Below the pieces are notes generated by a model. That model saw only the letters and a program-made list of their open reading frames with translations. It had not been told where the DNA came from and ran no database searches. A stretch of 54,419 nucleotides of DNA from an uncultured beta proteobacterium (GTDB lineage: Bacteria > Pseudomonadota > Gammaproteobacteria > Burkholderiales > Rhodocyclaceae). Within the stretch, counting starts at the first letter, position 1, and every line of letters begins with the position of its first letter. Both the position numbers and the translations under genes were made by a program. Location: the NCBI GenBank assembly GCA_903910495.1, contig CAIVZW010000611.1, positions 1-54,419 of the forward strand, given 5' to 3'. This document shows, piece after piece, positions 9,596 through 20,382 of this stretch.

Positions 9596-10768
9596 TCAGG
9601 TAGAGAGAAAATCACGGATCAGTACGGAAAGCCGCGTGACAAGCTCATGTCCTTCTTCCGCACTGAAGTTCAGCGATGGCAAAAGGCGCACCACCTTGTC
9701 GGCAGTCACGTTGATCAGCAAGCCGGCGTCCAGTGCGCGTGCCACCAGCTCGCCGCATGGACGGTCCAGTTCTATGCCGATCATCAGGCCCTGGCCGCGT
9801 ATGTCAACAATACCCCTGGTACCTGAAAAAGCCTGTGCCAGACCATCACGAATCAGGCGTCCGACCGCCTCGGCGTTGGCGATCAAATGATCTCTTTCAA
9901 CCACTTCGATGGTCGTCAGCGCGGCCGTTGTGGCCAGTTGGTTGCCGCCAAAAGTCGAACCGTGATTGCCCGGCTTGAACAGGCCAGCCGCCTTGCCGGC
10001 GGTTATGCAGGCGCCAATCGGCACGCCGCCGCCCAGGCCCTTGGCCAGAGTCACCACGTCCGGGCGAATGCCGGCATGCTGGAAACCGAACCAGGTGCCG
10101 GTACGACCCATGCCGCACTGCACTTCGTCGCAAATCAGCAACCAGCCCTGTTCGTCACAAAGCTGGCGCAACCCGCGCTGATAATCGACATCAGCGATGT
10201 GGATACCGCCCTCACCCTGCACGATTTCGAGCATGACCGCGACGACATTCTTGTTATGCTCGGCAATCCCGCGGATGGCTTGCAGGTCGTTGTACGGCAC
10301 CCGCACAAAGCCGGAGACGAGCGGTTCAAAACCCGCTTGCGTCTTGCGATTGCCGGTGGCTGAAAGGGTGGCCATGGTACGCCCGTGGAACGCATTTTCC
10401 ATGACGATGATGGCCGGGCTGTCGATCCCCTGCTGGTGACCAGAGAACCGCGCCAGCTTGATCGCGGCTTCGTTGGCTTCACATCCCGAGTTGCAGAAAA
10501 AAACCTCCTCCATGCCGGCCAGCGCGGCCAGTTTGTCGGCCAGTTGCTCCTGTTGCGGCATGCGGTAAAGATTGGACGTGTGCAGCAGACGCCCGGCCTG
10601 TGCAGCAAGAGCCGCCACCAGATCGGGGTGGTTGTGTCCGAGCGTTGAAACGGCAATCCCCGACAAGGCATCGAGATATATCTTGCCCTCGGTATCGGTG
10701 ACCCAGCTTCCGTCTCCATGACTGAAGGCAACCGGCAAGCGGGCATAGGTGTTCATTAAGTGGGACAT
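9596..10768 (-). CDS. argD: Acetylornithine aminotransferase (PLP-dependent)
   Basis: This is a class III aminotransferase that forms N-acetylornithine from N-acetylglutamate semialdehyde and glutamate, and often also serves lysine synthesis. I start it at the ATG ending at 10768 (MSHLMNTYARLPVAF), preceded by AAGGGG at good spacing; this gives 390 residues. PLP-site motifs are FCNSGCEANEAAIKLAR, ICDEVQCGMGRTG and the Schiff-base lysine in TLAKGLGGGVPIGA. It is the first gene of the minus-strand block and is divergent from the ParA gene. Its 5' leader carries hairpins. Confidence 0.95.
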   Translation of the reverse strand: MSHLMNTYARLPVAFSHGDGSWVTDTEGKIYLDALSGIAVSTLGHNHPDLVAALAAQAGRLLHTSNLYRMPQQEQLADKLAALAGMEEVFFCNSGCEANEAAIKLARFSGHQQGIDSPAIIVMENAFHGRTMATLSATGNRKTQAGFEPLVSGFVRVPYNDLQAIRGIAEHNKNVVAVMLEIVQGEGGIHIADVDYQRGLRQLCDEQGWLLICDEVQCGMGRTGTWFGFQHAGIRPDVVTLAKGLGGGVPIGACITAGKAAGLFKPGNHGSTFGGNQLATTAALTTIEVVERDHLIANAEAVGRLIRDGLAQAFSGTRGIVDIRGQGLMIGIELDRPCGELVARALDAGLLINVTADKVVRLLPSLNFSAEEGHELVTRLSVLIRDFLST

Positions 10769-10801
10769 AGTCAACCCCTTGAGGCGGCCCTGAAACTGAA
10801 A

Positions 10802-10819
10802 CGGCGGCTTGCGCCGCCG
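10802..10819. promoter_or_regulatory. GC-rich hairpin upstream of argD
   Basis: CGGCGGC, loop TTGC, GCCGCCG forms a perfect 7-bp stem centred about 42 bases before the argD start. In the argD direction it is followed by TTTCAGTTT, so it could act as a weak attenuator, or could just be a structural repeat. A second inverted repeat, CTTGCCTGA / TCAGGCAAG (10860-10868 and 10885-10893), lies further upstream. No clear promoter could be assigned to argD. Confidence 0.4.
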
Positions 10820-10977
10820 GAATAATCACGCACGGGTACCCGATCGGCACCTGCAAACACTTGCCTGAAAGTCTTAAGCACCGATCAGGCAAGGGAGAGA
10901 ATTTTAAGGGAAAACCGCCGACTTGTATATATGAGAGGAGTTCCGCGCGAGATAGGCCCAACACGTTACAATGCGTC

Positions 10978-11748
10978 ATGCGCATTGCTGTTTTCAACCA
11001 AAAGGGTGGCGTCGGCAAAACCACGACGACGCTCAACCTCGCTGCCGCCAGTGTTCGTGACGGCAAGCAGCCCTTATTGCTCGATCTTGATCCGCAGTGT
11101 CATCTTTCCAGCATCCATGGATCAACCCCGCAGGATTCGGGGCGTAGTCTTTTCGGTTTCTATCAGGGAATCCGTGGCCTTGATGAACTGACAATCCCCT
11201 GGGACGGTATTGGCCGACTGATTCCCTCGCACCAGCAATTGATCAAGGTCGACGCCATCTTCGGCAAGGGTCCGGCGATTCTGAACAAACTGCGTCAGGG
11301 CCTTGATGGCATTGACCAATCCGTACCCGGCAATGCGGTGCAAAACGCCATTATCGACTGTTGCCCCTATGTTGGCGTTCTGGCGCTCAATGCTATTTTT
11401 GCTTGCGATCTGCTGCTCATCCCGATCTCGACCGATTACCTCTCATTACAGGCCGCAGAGCAAATGACCAGAACGCTGGGCATTCTCGAACCGGTGATCA
11501 AACGACGGGTTGAACGTCGCTATTTGCTGACGCGCTATGATCGCCGCCGCAAGATGAGTGAGGATATACAGAACCGTCTGCGCGAACGCTATGACTCGGA
11601 AGTGTGCCAGACTGTTATTGCGGAGAATGTGGCCATCGCGGAAAGCCCGTCAAAGAACAGGGATGTCTTCAGCCATAGTGCTTCGAGCACCGGTGCGGCG
11701 GACTATGCCGCTCTCTACGAGGAACTGCGGCAACAGGGATTGTTTTGA
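10978..11748 (+). CDS. ParA/Soj-family ATPase (orphan, no ParB next to it)
   Basis: I start this at the ATG at 10978, giving 256 residues beginning MRIAVFNQKGGVGKTTTTLN. The first lines are the deviant Walker A (KGGVGKTT) of ParA/MinD ATPases. Switch I (LLDLDPQCHL) and switch II (IIDCCPYVGVL) also fit. Such ATPases dimerise on ATP, bind DNA non-specifically and position cargo. No ParB, parS-like site or partner gene is adjacent, so this is not an ordinary chromosome partition pair. A TACAAT sequence at 10967-10972 lies only five bases before the ATG; there is no close ribosome site. The start is therefore less certain than the family. Confidence 0.85.
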   Translation: MRIAVFNQKGGVGKTTTTLNLAAASVRDGKQPLLLDLDPQCHLSSIHGSTPQDSGRSLFGFYQGIRGLDELTIPWDGIGRLIPSHQQLIKVDAIFGKGPAILNKLRQGLDGIDQSVPGNAVQNAIIDCCPYVGVLALNAIFACDLLLIPISTDYLSLQAAEQMTRTLGILEPVIKRRVERRYLLTRYDRRRKMSEDIQNRLRERYDSEVCQTVIAENVAIAESPSKNRDVFSHSASSTGAADYAALYEELRQQGLF

Positions 11749-11775
11749 CTGCGGAGACCTGGCCCTCAGCCACCG

Positions 11776-12024
11776 CTATTGGGCAGGCTCAACCGAATCA
11801 ACCCCCGAGATAAGATCAACGACGTCCTCATAGGTCACCGGGCCATTACGCTGCGCCTGGATCACCAGACGTTTTGCTTCAAGGATCACGCAACCGAGAT
11901 AGATCTGGCGCAGTTTGCGCTCGGCATCGGGTTCGTCTTTGCCAAATATCAACAGGTTGCTTACAACCGCCCCACTCCGTGTGCGGATACGGAAACCGTA
12001 TTTTTCTGTAGGCGATGGCTGCAT
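11776..12024 (-). CDS. Small conserved hypothetical protein
   Basis: This is an 82-residue soluble protein beginning MQPSPTEKYGFRIRTRSGAVV. I recognise no domain. The pattern (FRIRTRSGAVVSNLLIFGKDEPDAERKL) suggests a small beta-alpha fold with a charged helix. A good promoter lies 24-60 bases upstream, which supports it being a real gene. It ends convergently with the ParA gene (27 bases apart) and shares no operon. Confidence 0.6.
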   Translation of the reverse strand: MQPSPTEKYGFRIRTRSGAVVSNLLIFGKDEPDAERKLRQIYLGCVILEAKRLVIQAQRNGPVTYEDVVDLISGVDSVEPAQ

Positions 12025-12054
12025 AAATCAACTCAATATCAGATAGATGTACCG

Positions 12055-12083
12055 ACTATATGCAGTAAATTATCGAAAAGCAA
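12055..12083 (-). promoter_or_regulatory. Predicted sigma-70 promoter for the 82-residue gene
   Basis: On the minus strand this reads TTGCTT, 17 bases, TATAGT. The predicted start near 12048 gives a leader of about 24 bases to the ATG at 12024. Confidence 0.5.
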
Positions 12084-12212
12084 GCCAAGTATCTATTTTT
12101 TCGAATAGCTACTCTTATCCCGCAGCTGATTTCCACACATTCCGCAACCAGCAATCGGCGCCGCTCTTGAAAAACACGAAACCTGCACTACCTTTATTCA
12201 GCGCCCAGAATG

Positions 12213-12238
12213 AAAAACGGCATCCGAAGACACCGTTT
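12213..12238 (-). terminator. Intrinsic terminator of rpsT
   Basis: On the minus strand AAACGGTGTC, loop TTCG, GATGCCGTTT forms a 10-bp stem with two G-U pairs, closed by a stable tetraloop and followed by TTTTTC. It lies 28 bases after the rpsT stop. Confidence 0.8.
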
Positions 12239-12265
12239 CCAGTTTCTTGAACCCGGCTACGCGAT

Positions 12266-12532
12266 TCAGGCAGCCAGCGCCTTGATCTGTGACGAGAGGC
12301 GGCTCTTGTGGCGCGATGCCTTGTTCTTGTGAATGATCTTCTTGTCGGAGATACGATCGATCACCGACACGGATTCCTGATAAATACTTTGAGCAGCGGC
12401 CTTGTCGCCAGCGACAATCGCCTTTTGCACACGCTTCACAGCCGTGCGCAAAGAGGAGCGCAGACTGACGTTGTGGGCGCGTTGTTTAACGGATTGGCGG
12501 GCACGCTTGCGGGCTTGTGCGCTGTTGGCCAT
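12266..12532 (-). CDS. rpsT: 30S ribosomal protein S20
   Basis: This 88-residue, very basic protein begins [21 protein letters not shown] and contains [11 protein letters not shown] and the C-terminal [17 protein letters not shown], the full S20 pattern. It binds 16S rRNA early in 30S assembly. It is a single-gene unit with a predicted promoter at 12579-12607 and a terminator at 12213-12238, divergent from murJ, a common betaproteobacterial arrangement. Confidence 0.97.
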   Translation of the reverse strand: MANSAQARKRARQSVKQRAHNVSLRSSLRTAVKRVQKAIVAGDKAAAQSIYQESVSVIDRISDKKIIHKNKASRHKSRLSSQIKALAA

Positions 12533-12578
12533 GGGTTTCTGTCCCTAAAAAAGCTAATGCGTTAATCGAAAACGCGCA

Positions 12579-12607
12579 ATTTTACAGATTTAAACCCTGA
12601 GATGCAA
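12579..12607 (-). promoter_or_regulatory. Predicted sigma-70 promoter for rpsT
   Basis: On the minus strand this is TTGCAT, 17 bases, TAAAAT. The predicted start near 12572 gives a 40-base leader before the rpsT ATG. Confidence 0.65.
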
Positions 12608-12695
12608 GGCGTATTTTAATGTATCAAGCTGCGGTTTTGCCACTTAACGGCTAAGATGACGGCTATCGCGCCCGGCGCGCGGCTCGACATTCAAG

Positions 12696-14234
12696 ATGAA
12701 TCTGCTTAAAGCCCTCGCTACCGTCAGCAGCATGACCCTGCTCTCGCGCATCCTCGGTTTCGTGCGCGATTTCGTGATCGCCCGGATTTTCGGCGCCGGG
12801 ATGCTGACCGACGCCTTCTTTGTCGCCTTCAAGCTGCCGAACCTGTTGCGTCGCCTGTTTGCGGAAGGCGCATTCGCGCAAGCCTTTGTTCCCATTCTCG
12901 GCGAATACAAGAACAAAGGCGGTGAACCGCAAGCCAGACAACTTGTTGACCGTGTCGCCACCCTGCTCTTCCTCATTCTGCTGGTGGTCACCCTGCTTGG
13001 CATGGCCGCCGCCCCCGTGCTGGTCTACATCTCCGCGCCGGGATTTGCCGCCGACCCCGGCAAGTTCGCACTGACCGTCGAACTGACACGCATCACTTTC
13101 CCCTACATCCTGTTCATGTCGCTGGTGGCCCTTTCGGGGGGCGTACTCAACACCTGGAGCCGCTTTGCCGTACCCGCCTTTACCCCGGTACTGCTCAATC
13201 TCTCCTTTATCGGCATGGCACTGTTCGCTACGCCTTACTTTGACCGACCGGTCATGGTACTCGGCTGGGCGGTATTTCTCGGAGGCCTCCTGCAACTGGC
13301 ATTTCAGTTGCCCAGCCTGAAACGCATCGGCATGCTGCCGCGCTTCTCGTTTGACTGGAAGGACGCCGGGGTACGCCGCATCCTCAGATTGATGGCCCCT
13401 GCCGTACTGGGTGTCTCGGTCGCCCAGGTCAGCCTGTTGATCAACACCATCTTTGCCTCCTTCCTCGGCACGGGCAGTGTTTCGTGGCTCTATTACGCCG
13501 ACCGCCTGATGGAATTCCCGGCCGGCATGCTGGGTGCGGCGCTCGGCACCATCCTCCTGCCCTCGCTGGCCAGATACCACGCCGGAGAAAAGTTCGACGA
13601 CTACTCGAGGCTGCTCGACTGGGGACTGCGCCTGACCCTGCTGCTGGCCGCACCGGCGGCGCTGGCTCTGGCCATCATCGCCGTACCACTGATCACCACA
13701 CTCTTCCACCATGGCGCGTTCACTGCCGTTGACGTATTCAAGACCCGCGACGCCCTGGTCGCCTACAGTATCGGCCTGCTCGGCCTGATCCTGGTGAAGG
13801 TGCTGGCCCCCGGCTTTTATGCCCGGCAAAACGTGCGTACGCCGGTCAAGATTGCGCTGCTCACGCTTTTCGTCACGCAAATGCTCAATTTGGCGCTGAT
13901 CGGCTGGCTCAAGCACGCGGGACTGGCACTCTCGATCGGGCTGGCCGCCTGCCTGAACGCCTTGCTGCTGTATCGCGGTCTGCGCCGGCACGGGATTTAC
14001 ACGCCACAACCCGGCTGGCCGGTGTTCTACGCCAAACTCGCTGTGGCCATGCTGGTCATGGGCAGCGCCCTGTGGTTTGCCGGCGGCGAAGCGGCTGACT
14101 GGATACGCTGGAGCCTGAGCGAACGTCTGCTGCGGCTTGCGCTCATCGTCACCCTGGGTGCTGCCATTTATTTCACTACACTATGGCTGACCGGTTTCCG
14201 TTTGCGCGATTTCAAACGTCGCGCGGCTGAATAA
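12696..14234 (+). CDS. murJ: Lipid II flippase MurJ
   Basis: This 512-residue protein has about 14 membrane helices and the MviN/MurJ start [37 protein letters not shown] pattern. It has the family loop [24 protein letters not shown] (about residues 44-67) with its essential basic residues. MurJ flips the peptidoglycan precursor lipid II across the inner membrane. Length equals that of E. coli MurJ (511). It is transcribed away from rpsT. A 448-codon frame on the opposite strand is a GC-rich shadow. Confidence 0.95.
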   Translation: MNLLKALATVSSMTLLSRILGFVRDFVIARIFGAGMLTDAFFVAFKLPNLLRRLFAEGAFAQAFVPILGEYKNKGGEPQARQLVDRVATLLFLILLVVTLLGMAAAPVLVYISAPGFAADPGKFALTVELTRITFPYILFMSLVALSGGVLNTWSRFAVPAFTPVLLNLSFIGMALFATPYFDRPVMVLGWAVFLGGLLQLAFQLPSLKRIGMLPRFSFDWKDAGVRRILRLMAPAVLGVSVAQVSLLINTIFASFLGTGSVSWLYYADRLMEFPAGMLGAALGTILLPSLARYHAGEKFDDYSRLLDWGLRLTLLLAAPAALALAIIAVPLITTLFHHGAFTAVDVFKTRDALVAYSIGLLGLILVKVLAPGFYARQNVRTPVKIALLTLFVTQMLNLALIGWLKHAGLALSIGLAACLNALLLYRGLRRHGIYTPQPGWPVFYAKLAVAMLVMGSALWFAGGEAADWIRWSLSERLLRLALIVTLGAAIYFTTLWLTGFRLRDFKRRAAE

Positions 14235-14266
14235 TCCCAATGCCGGCAGCCCTGGCTGCCCGTTGA

Positions 14267-16333
14267 TCAGGAAACCAGAGGAAGAATCGGCACAATCATC
14301 AGCGCCACAATGTTGATGATCTTGATCAGGGGATTGACTGCCGGGCCCGCCGTATCCTTGTACGGGTCGCCGACGGTATCGCCGGTCACCGAAGCATGGT
14401 GGGCGTCGGACCCTTTGCCGCCGAAATGGCCGTCTTCAATGTACTTCTTGGCGTTGTCCCAGGCACCGCCGCCGGTGGTCATCGAAATGGCCACAAACAG
14501 GCCGGTGATGATGGTGCCCATCAACAGCCCGCCCAGTGCCTTCGGTCCGAGCAGCAGACCGACGACGACCGGCACCAGTACCGGCAGCAGCGACGGAACG
14601 ATCATTTCCTTGATCGCCGCCGTAGTCAGCATATCCACCGCACGCGAGTAATCAGGCAAGGCCTCGCCATCCATGATGCCCGGAATTTCCCTGAATTGAC
14701 GGCGCACCTCAACGACCACTGCACCCGCAGCACGCCCCACCGCTTCCATGGCCATGGCGCTGAACAGGTAGGGGATCAGACCACCGATGAAGAGACCGAT
14801 GATGACCATGTGATCAGACAGGTCAAAGGTCGTGACGTGACCCAGCCGGGCTTCCAGCGCATGCGTGTAGTCGGCAAATAGAACCAGCGCCGCGAGGCCT
14901 GCCGATCCAATGGCGTAGCCCTTGGTCACTGCCTTGGTGGTATTGCCCACGGCATCGAGCGGATCGGTCACGTCGCGCACGTCCTGCGGCAGACCGGCCA
15001 TTTCGGCGATCCCGCCGGCGTTGTCGGTGATCGGACCGTAGGCGTCCAGGGCGACGATGATGCCGGTCATCGACAGCATCGAGGTGGCGGCAATGGCGAT
15101 GCCGTACAGGCCAGCCAGGGCGTGGGTAAGGTAAATCGCCAGGCACACCGAGAGCACCGGCAGTGCGGTCGCCTTCATCGAAATGCCCAGACCGGCGATG
15201 ATGTTGGTTCCGTGTCCGGTAGTCGAGGCGGCTGCCACATACTTTACCGGAGCAAAATCGGTTCCGGTGTAGTACTCGGTAATCCACACCAGCAAACCGG
15301 TCAGCACCAGACCGACTGACGCCGCGCCAAAAATGTTCAGCGAGCTGATCAGTTTGCCGTCGGCCAGCGTAATGCCCTTACCCAGCATCCAGGTCGTGAC
15401 CGGATAGAAGGCCGCCAGCGCCAGAACACCGGCCACGGCCAGCCCGCGATAGAGGGCGTTCATGATCTTGCCGCCCTCGCTGGCCTTGACGAAGAAACAG
15501 CCGATGATCGAAGCGATGATAGCTACGCCGCCCAGAACCAGGGGGTAGATGATCAGGTTATCGCTGGCATTGGCCACGCCCTTGAGCATCATCGCCCCGA
15601 GCACCATCGTCGCCACCACCGTCACGGCGTAGGTTTCAAAGAGGTCGGCAGCCATCCCGGCGCAGTCGCCGACGTTGTCCCCGACGTTGTCGGCGATCAC
15701 CGCCGGGTTGCGCGGATCATCCTCGGGAATGCCGGCTTCGACCTTGCCTACGAGGTCAGCCCCGACGTCGGCACCCTTGGTGAAAATTCCGCCGCCCAGT
15801 CGCGCAAAAATTGAAATCAGCGACCCGCCGAATGCCAGCCCGACCAGCGGCTCGACCGCCTGCTGGAAATCGCCATTGCCGCTGCGTAAAAAACTGTAGT
15901 AGCCGGCCACGCCGAGCAAGCCGAGACCGACGACCAGCATGCCGGTGATGGCACCACCCTTGAAGGCTACATCCAGTGCTGCGCCGATGCCGCTACGCGC
16001 GGCCTCGGCGGTGCGCACGTTGGCGCGCACTGAAACGTTCATGCCGATAAAACCGGTCGCCCCGGAAAGTACCGCGCCAATGACAAAACCGGCAGCCATC
16101 AACTTGCCGAGAAAGATGCCGATAAGGACCGCTAGCACCACACCGACGACGGCAATCGTCGTGTATTGCCTGTTCAGATAGGCCGATGCACCCACCTGAA
16201 TCGCCCTGGCGATATCCTGCATACGCTCGTTGCCGGCTGACAACGAGAGAATCCATCGGGTCATTGCCGCGCCATAAAGCACGGCGACCAGCGCACACAC
16301 CAGCGCAAATACGAGACCTGCAGACATGAACAT
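14267..16333 (-). CDS. hppA: Membrane-bound proton-translocating pyrophosphatase, K+-independent type
   Basis: This 688-residue integral membrane protein has about 16 helices. It has the pyrophosphate-binding segments [20 protein letters not shown] and [20 protein letters not shown] (about residues 185-232), and a C-terminal [12 protein letters not shown] and [19 protein letters not shown]. It hydrolyses PPi and pumps protons out of the cytosol. The subtype is set by the residue after GNTT: here the sequence is [12 protein letters not shown] (about residue 460), and Lys at that site is the mark of K+-independent H+ pumps. It lies convergent with murJ. Confidence 0.95.
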   Translation of the reverse strand: MFMSAGLVFALVCALVAVLYGAAMTRWILSLSAGNERMQDIARAIQVGASAYLNRQYTTIAVVGVVLAVLIGIFLGKLMAAGFVIGAVLSGATGFIGMNVSVRANVRTAEAARSGIGAALDVAFKGGAITGMLVVGLGLLGVAGYYSFLRSGNGDFQQAVEPLVGLAFGGSLISIFARLGGGIFTKGADVGADLVGKVEAGIPEDDPRNPAVIADNVGDNVGDCAGMAADLFETYAVTVVATMVLGAMMLKGVANASDNLIIYPLVLGGVAIIASIIGCFFVKASEGGKIMNALYRGLAVAGVLALAAFYPVTTWMLGKGITLADGKLISSLNIFGAASVGLVLTGLLVWITEYYTGTDFAPVKYVAAASTTGHGTNIIAGLGISMKATALPVLSVCLAIYLTHALAGLYGIAIAATSMLSMTGIIVALDAYGPITDNAGGIAEMAGLPQDVRDVTDPLDAVGNTTKAVTKGYAIGSAGLAALVLFADYTHALEARLGHVTTFDLSDHMVIIGLFIGGLIPYLFSAMAMEAVGRAAGAVVVEVRRQFREIPGIMDGEALPDYSRAVDMLTTAAIKEMIVPSLLPVLVPVVVGLLLGPKALGGLLMGTIITGLFVAISMTTGGGAWDNAKKYIEDGHFGGKGSDAHHASVTGDTVGDPYKDTAGPAVNPLIKIINIVALMIVPILPLVS

Positions 16334-16457
16334 CCCCTATCACGATAGCCCGGAGCCTGTGCAAGCCTCCTCGGGGGCCGGAGTACTCAACTCTGCACTT
16401 GAATGGCGCTCCTCCTCTTGCGGGAGGCAACGTTTAAACCGTCATCTCAGCCGCAAG

Positions 16458-17192
<735 letters not shown>

Positions 17193-17238
17193 TCAAGGCA
17201 TTGAAATTACCTTCAATTGCTCAAACGGTCAAACGTTT

Positions 17239-18009
17239 TCAGACCTTGCTGCGGAACCATTCCTGCATGCGTGCCGCATCTTCCGGTGTATCCACGCCGA
17301 CCATTGGCGGCAAATCGGAAATCACGACGCTGATGCGATATCCGTGCCACAGGGCCCGCAACTGCTCCAGGGCCTCAAATTTCTCCAGCGGTGACGGCGT
17401 CAATCGGGCATAGGCGCGCAAGAAACGGGCGCGATAGGCATAAAGCCCGATATGCCAGTAGGCCGGCATTCCGGACGGCAAACTTTCCTTGCCCCCCGCA
17501 CGGGCAAAGTGGTCGCGCGCAAAGGGAATCGTCGCGCGTGAAAAATACATGGCGTCGCCATCGGCCTTGCACACTACCTTGACGATATTCGGATTGAAGA
17601 AATCGGCAGCATCCGCAATCGGATGCGCAACCGTGGCAATATCCGCACCGCTTTGTGCAAGCTGCCGGGCCGTCTGTGCGATCAGTGCCGGATCGATCAG
17701 CGGCTCATCGCCCTGTACGTTAACGACGATCGTGTCATCATCCCAGCCGCGTTTTTCAACGACTTCCGCCAGACGATCCGTTCCGCTCGGATGATCGCTT
17801 CGCGTGAGCAAAACCGAAAGCCCGTGATGTTCTGCTGCGGCCACCACATCGGCGTGATCGGTTGCCACCCAGATTTCCTCGGCCCCGGAAAGCATGGCGC
17901 GTTCGGCCACCCGGGCGACCATCGGCTTTCCGCCAAGATCGAGAAGAGGCTTGGCCGGCAGGCGCGTAGAGGCGTAGCGGGCAGGAACAACGACTTTGAA
18001 TTTCATCAT
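17239..18009 (-). CDS. kdsB: 3-deoxy-manno-octulosonate cytidylyltransferase (CMP-KDO synthetase)
   Basis: This 256-residue enzyme activates KDO with CTP for the lipopolysaccharide core. It carries the nucleotide-binding start [25 protein letters not shown], then NVQGDEPLI, the family's active-site loop, and [12 protein letters not shown]. The first two codons are both ATG; either can serve. It follows the Trm112-like gene by 34 bases in the operon exbB-exbD-lpxK-trm112-kdsB. Confidence 0.96.
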   Translation of the reverse strand: MMKFKVVVPARYASTRLPAKPLLDLGGKPMVARVAERAMLSGAEEIWVATDHADVVAAAEHHGLSVLLTRSDHPSGTDRLAEVVEKRGWDDDTIVVNVQGDEPLIDPALIAQTARQLAQSGADIATVAHPIADAADFFNPNIVKVVCKADGDAMYFSRATIPFARDHFARAGGKESLPSGMPAYWHIGLYAYRARFLRAYARLTPSPLEKFEALEQLRALWHGYRISVVISDLPPMVGVDTPEDAARMQEWFRSKV

Positions 18010-18043
18010 CGGCCTTTCGATAATTTCTTATCCATCGAACGCA

Positions 18044-18220
18044 TCAGGACTCGTCTGCAGAAAGTTGGCGTGCCTCGTCCTCAAGCATGACGGGAATGTC
18101 GTCACGCACCGGAAAAGCCAGTTTGCAGGGTTTGCAGACCAGTTCCGCAGCGGCCTTGCGGTATTCGAGACTGGCTTTGCAGATCGGGCAGACAAGGATA
18201 TCAAGCAAGCGTGCGTCCAT
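18044..18220 (-). CDS. Trm112-family small zinc-ribbon protein
   Basis: The protein has 58 residues from the ATG ending at 18220 ([20 protein letters not shown]). Cys pairs CPIC and CKPC make a rubredoxin-like zinc ribbon, followed by the family ending [12 protein letters not shown]. The function of bacterial members is unsettled; the eukaryotic relative activates methyltransferases. It is usually found, as here, between lpxK and kdsB. Its start overlaps the end of lpxK by 20 bases. A longer frame to 18274 lies within lpxK and is not needed. Confidence 0.9.
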   Translation of the reverse strand: MDARLLDILVCPICKASLEYRKAAAELVCKPCKLAFPVRDDIPVMLEDEARQLSADES

Positions 18221-19247
18221 CGAGTTTCTCCAGAATGGTGTCGAGCAATGAATGACCGTCGGCAGGAATGTCAATGTGCGCGTCGACCGGTAACACCCAT
18301 GCTTCGCTCAAAGTCAGTGTGGCACATTTTACCGCATCCTTCTCGGTCATCAGCAGCACTCCATCATGGGCGAAGGCAAGATCTGCCGCACTGTAAATGT
18401 GATGATCCGGGAAAGGATGCGCCTCGAAATCGAGCCCCATGGACTCAAGCTGCATGAAGAAGCGCGCAGGATCACCTATGCCGGCCAGAGCATGCAAAGT
18501 TTTGCCGCGCAGATCGTCAGCCGTACAGCAGCGCTGCGCATCGGACAGCGCAATGAAACGCTGTCCGGCAAGACGCATCGTAAACTCCGGCAAGCTGACC
18601 GGGGCACATCGTGCCTGCGCTTCAGGCGCGGCATTCCACACCACCGCCGTTACCGCCGACAGGCGTTGCAACGGCTCACGCAGAGGGCCGGCGGGCAACA
18701 GCCGGCCATTTCCTGCGCCACGCGCGTCAAACACGGCAATCTCGACTGCGCGTTGCAGGCGATAGTGCTGCAGTCCGTCATCCGAAATGACGACATTGCA
18801 TTCGGGATGCCTGTCCAGCAAGGCACGTCCGGCTGCCACACGATCGCGACCGATGAATACCGGCAGCGCACTGCGCCGGGCCAGCAACAGCGGTTCATCG
18901 CCGACCACGGCGCATGCCGAATCCGCCGACACCGACTGCACGTCCTCCGCCGTTCCGGCATAGCCGCGGCTGATGATTCCCGGACGCCAGCCTTTTTCGC
19001 CTAAACGTTCGGCCAGCCAGAGCACCAGCGGCGTCTTGCCGCTGCCGCCGACGGTCAGATTGCCGATCACGATGACCGGAACCGGCAGAGCGTATGAACG
19101 CAACACCCCGTAGCGATACAAGCTGCACCGAAAAGCGACGAGCAGCCGAAACAGCCAGGAGAATGGCAGCAGTGGCAGCAGCACAAGAGAAAAGCGTCGC
19201 CGGTACCACCAGCCGGGCAGGCGCTGTGCGATGCCGCAAAGACTCAC
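18201..19247 (-). CDS. lpxK: Tetraacyldisaccharide 4'-kinase (lipid A synthesis)
   Basis: LpxK phosphorylates the 4' position of the lipid A precursor at the inner membrane. I start it at a GTG ending at 19247 (then [16 protein letters not shown]), with GAGGGG six bases upstream, giving 348 residues. The open frame continues upstream to 19430 but overlaps exbD and is unrelated. One N-terminal membrane helix (about 18-40) precedes the P-loop [14 protein letters not shown] (about 60-73), and [20 protein letters not shown] follows. Ten bases separate it from exbD. Confidence 0.93.
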   Translation of the reverse strand: MSLCGIAQRLPGWWYRRRFSLVLLPLLPFSWLFRLLVAFRCSLYRYGVLRSYALPVPVIVIGNLTVGGSGKTPLVLWLAERLGEKGWRPGIISRGYAGTAEDVQSVSADSACAVVGDEPLLLARRSALPVFIGRDRVAAGRALLDRHPECNVVISDDGLQHYRLQRAVEIAVFDARGAGNGRLLPAGPLREPLQRLSAVTAVVWNAAPEAQARCAPVSLPEFTMRLAGQRFIALSDAQRCCTADDLRGKTLHALAGIGDPARFFMQLESMGLDFEAHPFPDHHIYSAADLAFAHDGVLLMTEKDAVKCATLTLSEAWVLPVDAHIDIPADGHSLLDTILEKLDGRTLA

Positions 19248-19257
19248 ATCCGACCCC

Positions 19258-19674
19258 TCAGCGGGGCGATTGCGTGGCGAAGGAAATATGCGGATAACCC
19301 GCCGTCTGGGCCGCCTGCATGATGTCGACCACGCTCTGATGTGTGGCCTTGGCGTCGGCATTGATGACGATGACCGGATCCTTGGCCTCGCCTGCCGCCC
19401 GACGCAAGGCCTCGCTGATCGACCGGACATCGGTCGCCGTCAACGGCGCCTTGTTGACCAGAACCTGCCCGCTCTGCGTAACGGCCACATTGACTTCATT
19501 CGGCTGTTCGGCCTGCTTGCTGGCGTCGGCCGTCGGCAGGTTGATTTCCAGCCCGGAGAACTTGGCGTAGGTGGTGGTCAGCATCAGAAAGATGATGATC
19601 ACCAGCAGCACATCGATGAGCGGAATCAGGTTGATCTCGGGCTCATCATGGCCGCGACCGCGTTGAAAATTCAT
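19258..19674 (-). CDS. exbD: ExbD/TolR-type biopolymer transport protein
   Basis: The protein has 138 residues from the ATG ending at 19674 (MNFQRGRGHDEPEINLIPLIDVLLV). One membrane helix (about 16-36) carries the key Asp in PLIDVLLVIIIFLMLTT, which takes part in proton-driven energy transduction. A periplasmic domain with INADAKATHQSVVDIMQAA follows. Together with exbB it energises an outer-membrane or envelope process; no TonB gene is adjacent. It is placed before lpxK, as in many betaproteobacteria. Confidence 0.92.
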   Translation of the reverse strand: MNFQRGRGHDEPEINLIPLIDVLLVIIIFLMLTTTYAKFSGLEINLPTADASKQAEQPNEVNVAVTQSGQVLVNKAPLTATDVRSISEALRRAAGEAKDPVIVINADAKATHQSVVDIMQAAQTAGYPHISFATQSPR

Positions 19675-19684
19675 CGCCCGCTCC

Positions 19685-20293
19685 TCAAACCTTGCGCTCG
19701 CCGTGCAATACCTCGACCAGGCGCACGGCCTGCTGCTGCATCTCGAGCACGAAGCCATTGACCAGCGCACGGAAATGGCGCCAGAAAATCATTCCCGGAA
19801 TGGCGATGATCAGGCCAAAGCCCGTGTTATAGAGCGCTACCGAGATGCCGTGCGCCAGTTGCATGGGATTGGTTCCCGTCGGCGACTGCGAACCGAAAAT
19901 CTCGATCATGCCGACCACGGTGCCAAACAAGCCCATCAGCGGGCTGATTGAAGCGATGGTCCCGAGCGTTGTCAGATAGCGTTCCAGTTCATGCGCCACC
20001 AGACTGCCGGCTTCCTCGATCGACTCTCTCATGATCTCGCGCGAACTGCCGACATTGCGCATGCCGGCCGCCAGCACGCGACCGAGCGGCGACTGCGCCT
20101 CAAGATTGGCGAGCATTGCATCGCTCACGCCGTTCTGCCGGTACTCGGCCAGCACACGTTGCAACAAACCGCCCGGAAGCACCTTGGAACGGCGCAAGGC
20201 CACCAGGCGTTCGATGATCAAGGCAACGGCAATGATCGACGCAAACAACAAAGGCCAGATGGGCCAACCGGCAGCCAGAATGATTGAGAACAC
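19685..20293 (-). CDS. exbB: ExbB/TolQ/MotA-family proton channel protein
   Basis: This 202-residue protein has three membrane helices (about 8-26, 108-132, 150-172). It has the conserved segment LGTIASISPLMGLFGTVVGMIEIF and ISVALYNTGFGLIIAIPGMI, the MotA/TolQ/ExbB core that forms the pentameric channel around ExbD. The start appears to be GTG at 20293 with AGGGGTAAGG just upstream. It is the first gene of the exbB-exbD-lpxK operon. Confidence 0.93.
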   Translation of the reverse strand: MFSIILAAGWPIWPLLFASIIAVALIIERLVALRRSKVLPGGLLQRVLAEYRQNGVSDAMLANLEAQSPLGRVLAAGMRNVGSSREIMRESIEEAGSLVAHELERYLTTLGTIASISPLMGLFGTVVGMIEIFGSQSPTGTNPMQLAHGISVALYNTGFGLIIAIPGMIFWRHFRALVNGFVLEMQQQAVRLVEVLHGERKV

Positions 20294-20382
20294 GCCTTAC
20301 CCCTAATAGATTTCTACAGCCGCAGACTTTAGCCTGAGCCGGCGCCAGCGGCAAGCCCCATACAAAAGTAATAGCAAAAATA

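Noticed and set aside
12663..14009. 448-codon open frame opposite murJ
   Set aside because: It is low-complexity (rich in Gln, Glu, Gly, Asp, Arg) and lies fully antisense to a clear murJ; a GC-driven shadow.
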